DNA of 64,000 bases, taken from Massilia sp. Bi118 (GTDB lineage: Bacteria; Pseudomonadota; Gammaproteobacteria; Burkholderiales; Burkholderiaceae_D). The notes under the pieces were generated by a model. That model made no database searches. It was not told the DNA's origin and was given only the letters and a program-made list of their open reading frames with translations. The DNA lies in contig NZ_CAKKMV010000001.1 of the NCBI RefSeq assembly GCF_918697865.1, positions 186,001 through 250,000 of the forward strand, written 5' to 3'. Both the position numbers and the translations under genes were made by a program. Below, in pieces: positions 60,340-64,000 of the stretch (positions are counted from its first letter, which is position 1; every line of letters starts with the position of its first letter).

Positions 60340-60467
60340 GGCTTATATGCTTAATAAAGCCTATTTCTGACAGGAAGACACCATGATACGCTCGGCATTG
60401 CAGTAGATGTAAGCCAGAAGTATATGCTTTTTAAAACATATTAATTCGAACAAAAAACGGAGGAGAC
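60340..60467. promoter_or_regulatory. divergent control region of the formate genes with two TATATGCTT motifs
   Basis: TATATGCTT stands at 60344-60352 and again, in the same direction, at 60422-60430, 78 bases apart. The second copy overlaps the -10 of a likely promoter for the transporter (TTGCAG at 60399, 17 bases, TATATG at 60422) and is followed by an inverted ATATG/CATAT pair. TATA-containing half sites fit a ModE-like winged helix. The first copy overlaps the leader of the regulator gene, which suits self-control. Confidence 0.5.
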
Positions 60468-62168
60468 ATGGCTTTACTGGATAAGCTGGACCGGGAGCAC
60501 ACCATTGCCAGGCCCGGCTTCAACCGCTGGCTGGTGCCGCCAGCAGCATTGGCGATTCATCTTTGCATCGGCATGGCCTATGGCTTCTCGGTGTTCTGGC
60601 TGCCGCTGTCGAAAGCGATCGGCATCAAGGAATCGCTGGCCTGCCCGGCCGACATGAGTTTCATCGCCGAGATCACCTCCACCACCTGCGACTGGAAGAT
60701 TTCGATGCTGGGCTGGATGTTCACGCTGTTCTTCGTCTTCCTCGGCCTGGCCACCGCGCTGTTCGGCGGCTGGCTCGAGCACGCGGGCCCGCGCAAGGCC
60801 GGCGTCGTCTCGGCCCTGTGCTGGTGCGGCGGCCTGGTGATCTCGGCCCTGGGCATCTACAAGCACCAGATCTGGCTGATGTGGCTCGGCTCCGGCGTCA
60901 TCGGCGGCATCGGTCTCGGACTCGGCTACATCTCGCCAGTCTCCACCCTCATCAAATGGTTCCCCGACCGGCGCGGCATGGCGACCGGCATGGCCATCAT
61001 GGGCTTCGGCGGCGGCGCCATGATCGGCGCACCGCTGGCCGACAAGCTGATGAAGTATTTCGCCACCCCGACCTCGGTGGGCGTGTGGGAAACCTTCCTG
61101 GCCCTGGCCGCGATCTACTTCGTGTTCATGATGGTGGGCGCGCTGTCCTACCGCGTCCCGGCCAACGGCTGGAAGCCGGAAGGCTGGACCGCGCCGGCCG
61201 CCAAGAGCGGCAAGACCATGATCACCAGCCGTCACGTGCACGTGAAGCGCGCCTGGGGCACCCCGCAGTTCTGGCTGGTGTGGCTGGTGCTGTTTCTGAA
61301 CGTCTCGGCCGGCATCGGTATCCTGGCGATGGCCTCGCCGCTGCTGCAGGAAGTGTTCGGCGGCCGCCTGATCGGCGTCACCGCCGGCTTCAACGAACTG
61401 GACACCGCGCAGAAGGCGCAGATCGCCACCATCGCCGCCGGCTTCACCGGCCTGCTGTCGCTGTTTAACATCGGCGGACGCTTCGCCTGGGCCACCTGCT
61501 CCGACTACATCGGCCGCAAGATGACCTATTTCGTGTTCCTGGTGCTGGGCTTCGTGCTGTACTCGGCGATCCCGACCCTGGCCCACAACGGCCACCTGGG
61601 CCTGTTCGTGCTGTCCTTCTGCATCATCCTGTCGATGTACGGCGGCGGCTTCTCGACCGTGCCGGCCTACCTGGCCGACCTGTTCGGCACCCAGATGGTG
61701 GGCGCGATCCACGGCGGCCTGCTGACCGCCTGGGCCGCCGCCGGCGTGCTCGGCCCGACCCTGGTCAACTACATCCGCGAATACCAGATCGCGCACGGCG
61801 TCGCCAAGGCCCAGGCCTACGACACCGCCATGTACGTGCTGGCGGCCCTGCTGGTACTGGGCTTCCTGTGCAACCTGCTGGTGCGCCCGGTGGCCGACAA
61901 GTACTTCATGACCGACGCCGAGCTGGCGGACGAGAAGCGCAGCGCCCATGAGCGCGACGTTGCCGCCTCGGCCGGCAGCCGCGCAGCAGCAGCAGCAGCC
62001 AGCGGCGACACCATGGTGGCGGGCGTATCCGGCGCCGGCGTCATCGCCGCAACCCCGGTTGCCGCGGGCGGCGCGCTGGTTACGCTGCTGGCCTGGGCCG
62101 CGGTCGGCATTCCGCTGCTGATCGGTATGTGGATCACGCTGCAGAAGGCGATTGTGCTGTTCAAGTGA
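60468..62168 (+). CDS. OFA-family MFS transporter (oxalate/formate antiporter type)
   Basis: 566 residues and 12 core membrane helices. MFS/OFA motifs include 'GMAYGFSVFWLPLSKAIG', 'GLGYISPVSTLIKWFPDRRGMATGMAIMGFGGGAMIG' and 'GGFSTVPAYLADLFGTQMVGAIHGGLLTAWAAAG'. An Ala-rich linker and a further hydrophobic segment ('ALVTLLAWAAVGIPLLIGMWI') end the protein, as often seen in this subgroup. GGAGGAGAC precedes the ATG. It lies between the ModE-like regulator and formate dehydrogenase, so formate or oxalate is the likely substrate. Confidence 0.93.
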   Translation: MALLDKLDREHTIARPGFNRWLVPPAALAIHLCIGMAYGFSVFWLPLSKAIGIKESLACPADMSFIAEITSTTCDWKISMLGWMFTLFFVFLGLATALFGGWLEHAGPRKAGVVSALCWCGGLVISALGIYKHQIWLMWLGSGVIGGIGLGLGYISPVSTLIKWFPDRRGMATGMAIMGFGGGAMIGAPLADKLMKYFATPTSVGVWETFLALAAIYFVFMMVGALSYRVPANGWKPEGWTAPAAKSGKTMITSRHVHVKRAWGTPQFWLVWLVLFLNVSAGIGILAMASPLLQEVFGGRLIGVTAGFNELDTAQKAQIATIAAGFTGLLSLFNIGGRFAWATCSDYIGRKMTYFVFLVLGFVLYSAIPTLAHNGHLGLFVLSFCIILSMYGGGFSTVPAYLADLFGTQMVGAIHGGLLTAWAAAGVLGPTLVNYIREYQIAHGVAKAQAYDTAMYVLAALLVLGFLCNLLVRPVADKYFMTDAELADEKRSAHERDVAASAGSRAAAAAASGDTMVAGVSGAGVIAATPVAAGGALVTLLAWAAVGIPLLIGMWITLQKAIVLFK

Positions 62169-62170
62169 CG

Positions 62171-62246
62171 TAATGCGTGGGCACGGGGTGCCCACCCTAC
62201 CGGTGCCCGACCGTAAGGTGGGCGGCCTCCGCCCACGCATTCAACG
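62171..62246. repeat. GCGTGGGC intergenic inverted repeat
   Basis: AATGCGTGGGC at the left pairs with GCCCACGCATT at the right, and two smaller hairpins (GGGCA/TGCCC and GTGGGCGG/CCGCCCAC) lie inside. It can fold as a three-way shape. Its flanks match the element at 27652-27704. Confidence 0.7.
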
Positions 62247-62300
62247 AACCTCGGTATCAACGCACGATCCAAGAATTAAACGCATTACAGGACCACCGCC

Positions 62301-64000
<1,700 letters not shown>

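Overview
The window looks like a chromosomal segment of a Gram-negative betaproteobacterium of the Oxalobacteraceae type (Massilia, Duganella or a relative). I infer this from the very high GC content with strong third-position GC bias, the betaproteobacterial-type DnaE and LPS genes, the paralogous DUF4214 proteins beside a type I secretion system, and the dRS3-like ATTCCC-N8-GGGAAT intergenic repeats. No tRNA, rRNA, CRISPR array, prophage or intact transposase gene was seen. The only mobile-type DNA is short non-coding repeats.

Layout. 1-13 kb is mixed: a truncated SPINDLY/OGT-type glycosyltransferase, an acyltransferase-3 protein, a glycine-zipper protein, a CYP152-type fatty-acid peroxygenase behind a CHASE/PAS histidine kinase, a small membrane protein, a LON-domain protein, an EF-hand protein, RhlE, and a LOV blue-light histidine kinase with a receiver domain. 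13-27.5 kb is one long minus-strand operon for a surface glycan: Wzm/Wzt export, FkbM methyltransferase, a tandem GT4 enzyme, a HAD-UbiA fusion, two GT-C-like membrane proteins, a GtrB/GtrA pair, a GNAT and a PIG-L deacetylase.

27.7-41.1 kb is the most interesting part. A CHASE2 adenylyl cyclase, a TPR/outer-membrane protein and a CRP-type regulator form one minus-strand operon. A FecR protein is divergent from it. Then come a large cysteine-free, Ala/Thr-rich DUF4214 protein that resembles an S-layer protein, a complete type I secretion system (ABC, HlyD, TolC) and a second, small DUF4214 protein. Perfect TGTGA-N6-TCACA palindromes lie before FecR, the large DUF4214 gene and the secretion operon, and the regulator's recognition helix carries the RETVxR signature that reads TGTGA. 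I propose a self-contained cAMP-controlled system for secreting a surface protein.

41-48 kb holds trhO, dnaE and a chemoreceptor. 47.7-53.7 kb is an LPS region (GT2, WaaL-like ligase, MsbA, WaaF, a VirK/YbjX protein), with a 158-bp MITE-like inverted-repeat element directly against the waaF stop codon. 53.9-60.3 kb holds a GH1-RmlD fusion, a small unknown gene, an acyl-CoA synthetase/acyl-CoA dehydrogenase pair and a ModE-like regulator. The last 3.5 kb is a formate module: an OFA-family transporter and the start of an NAD-dependent formate dehydrogenase beta subunit in which NuoE-like and NuoF-like parts are fused. That gene runs off the window.
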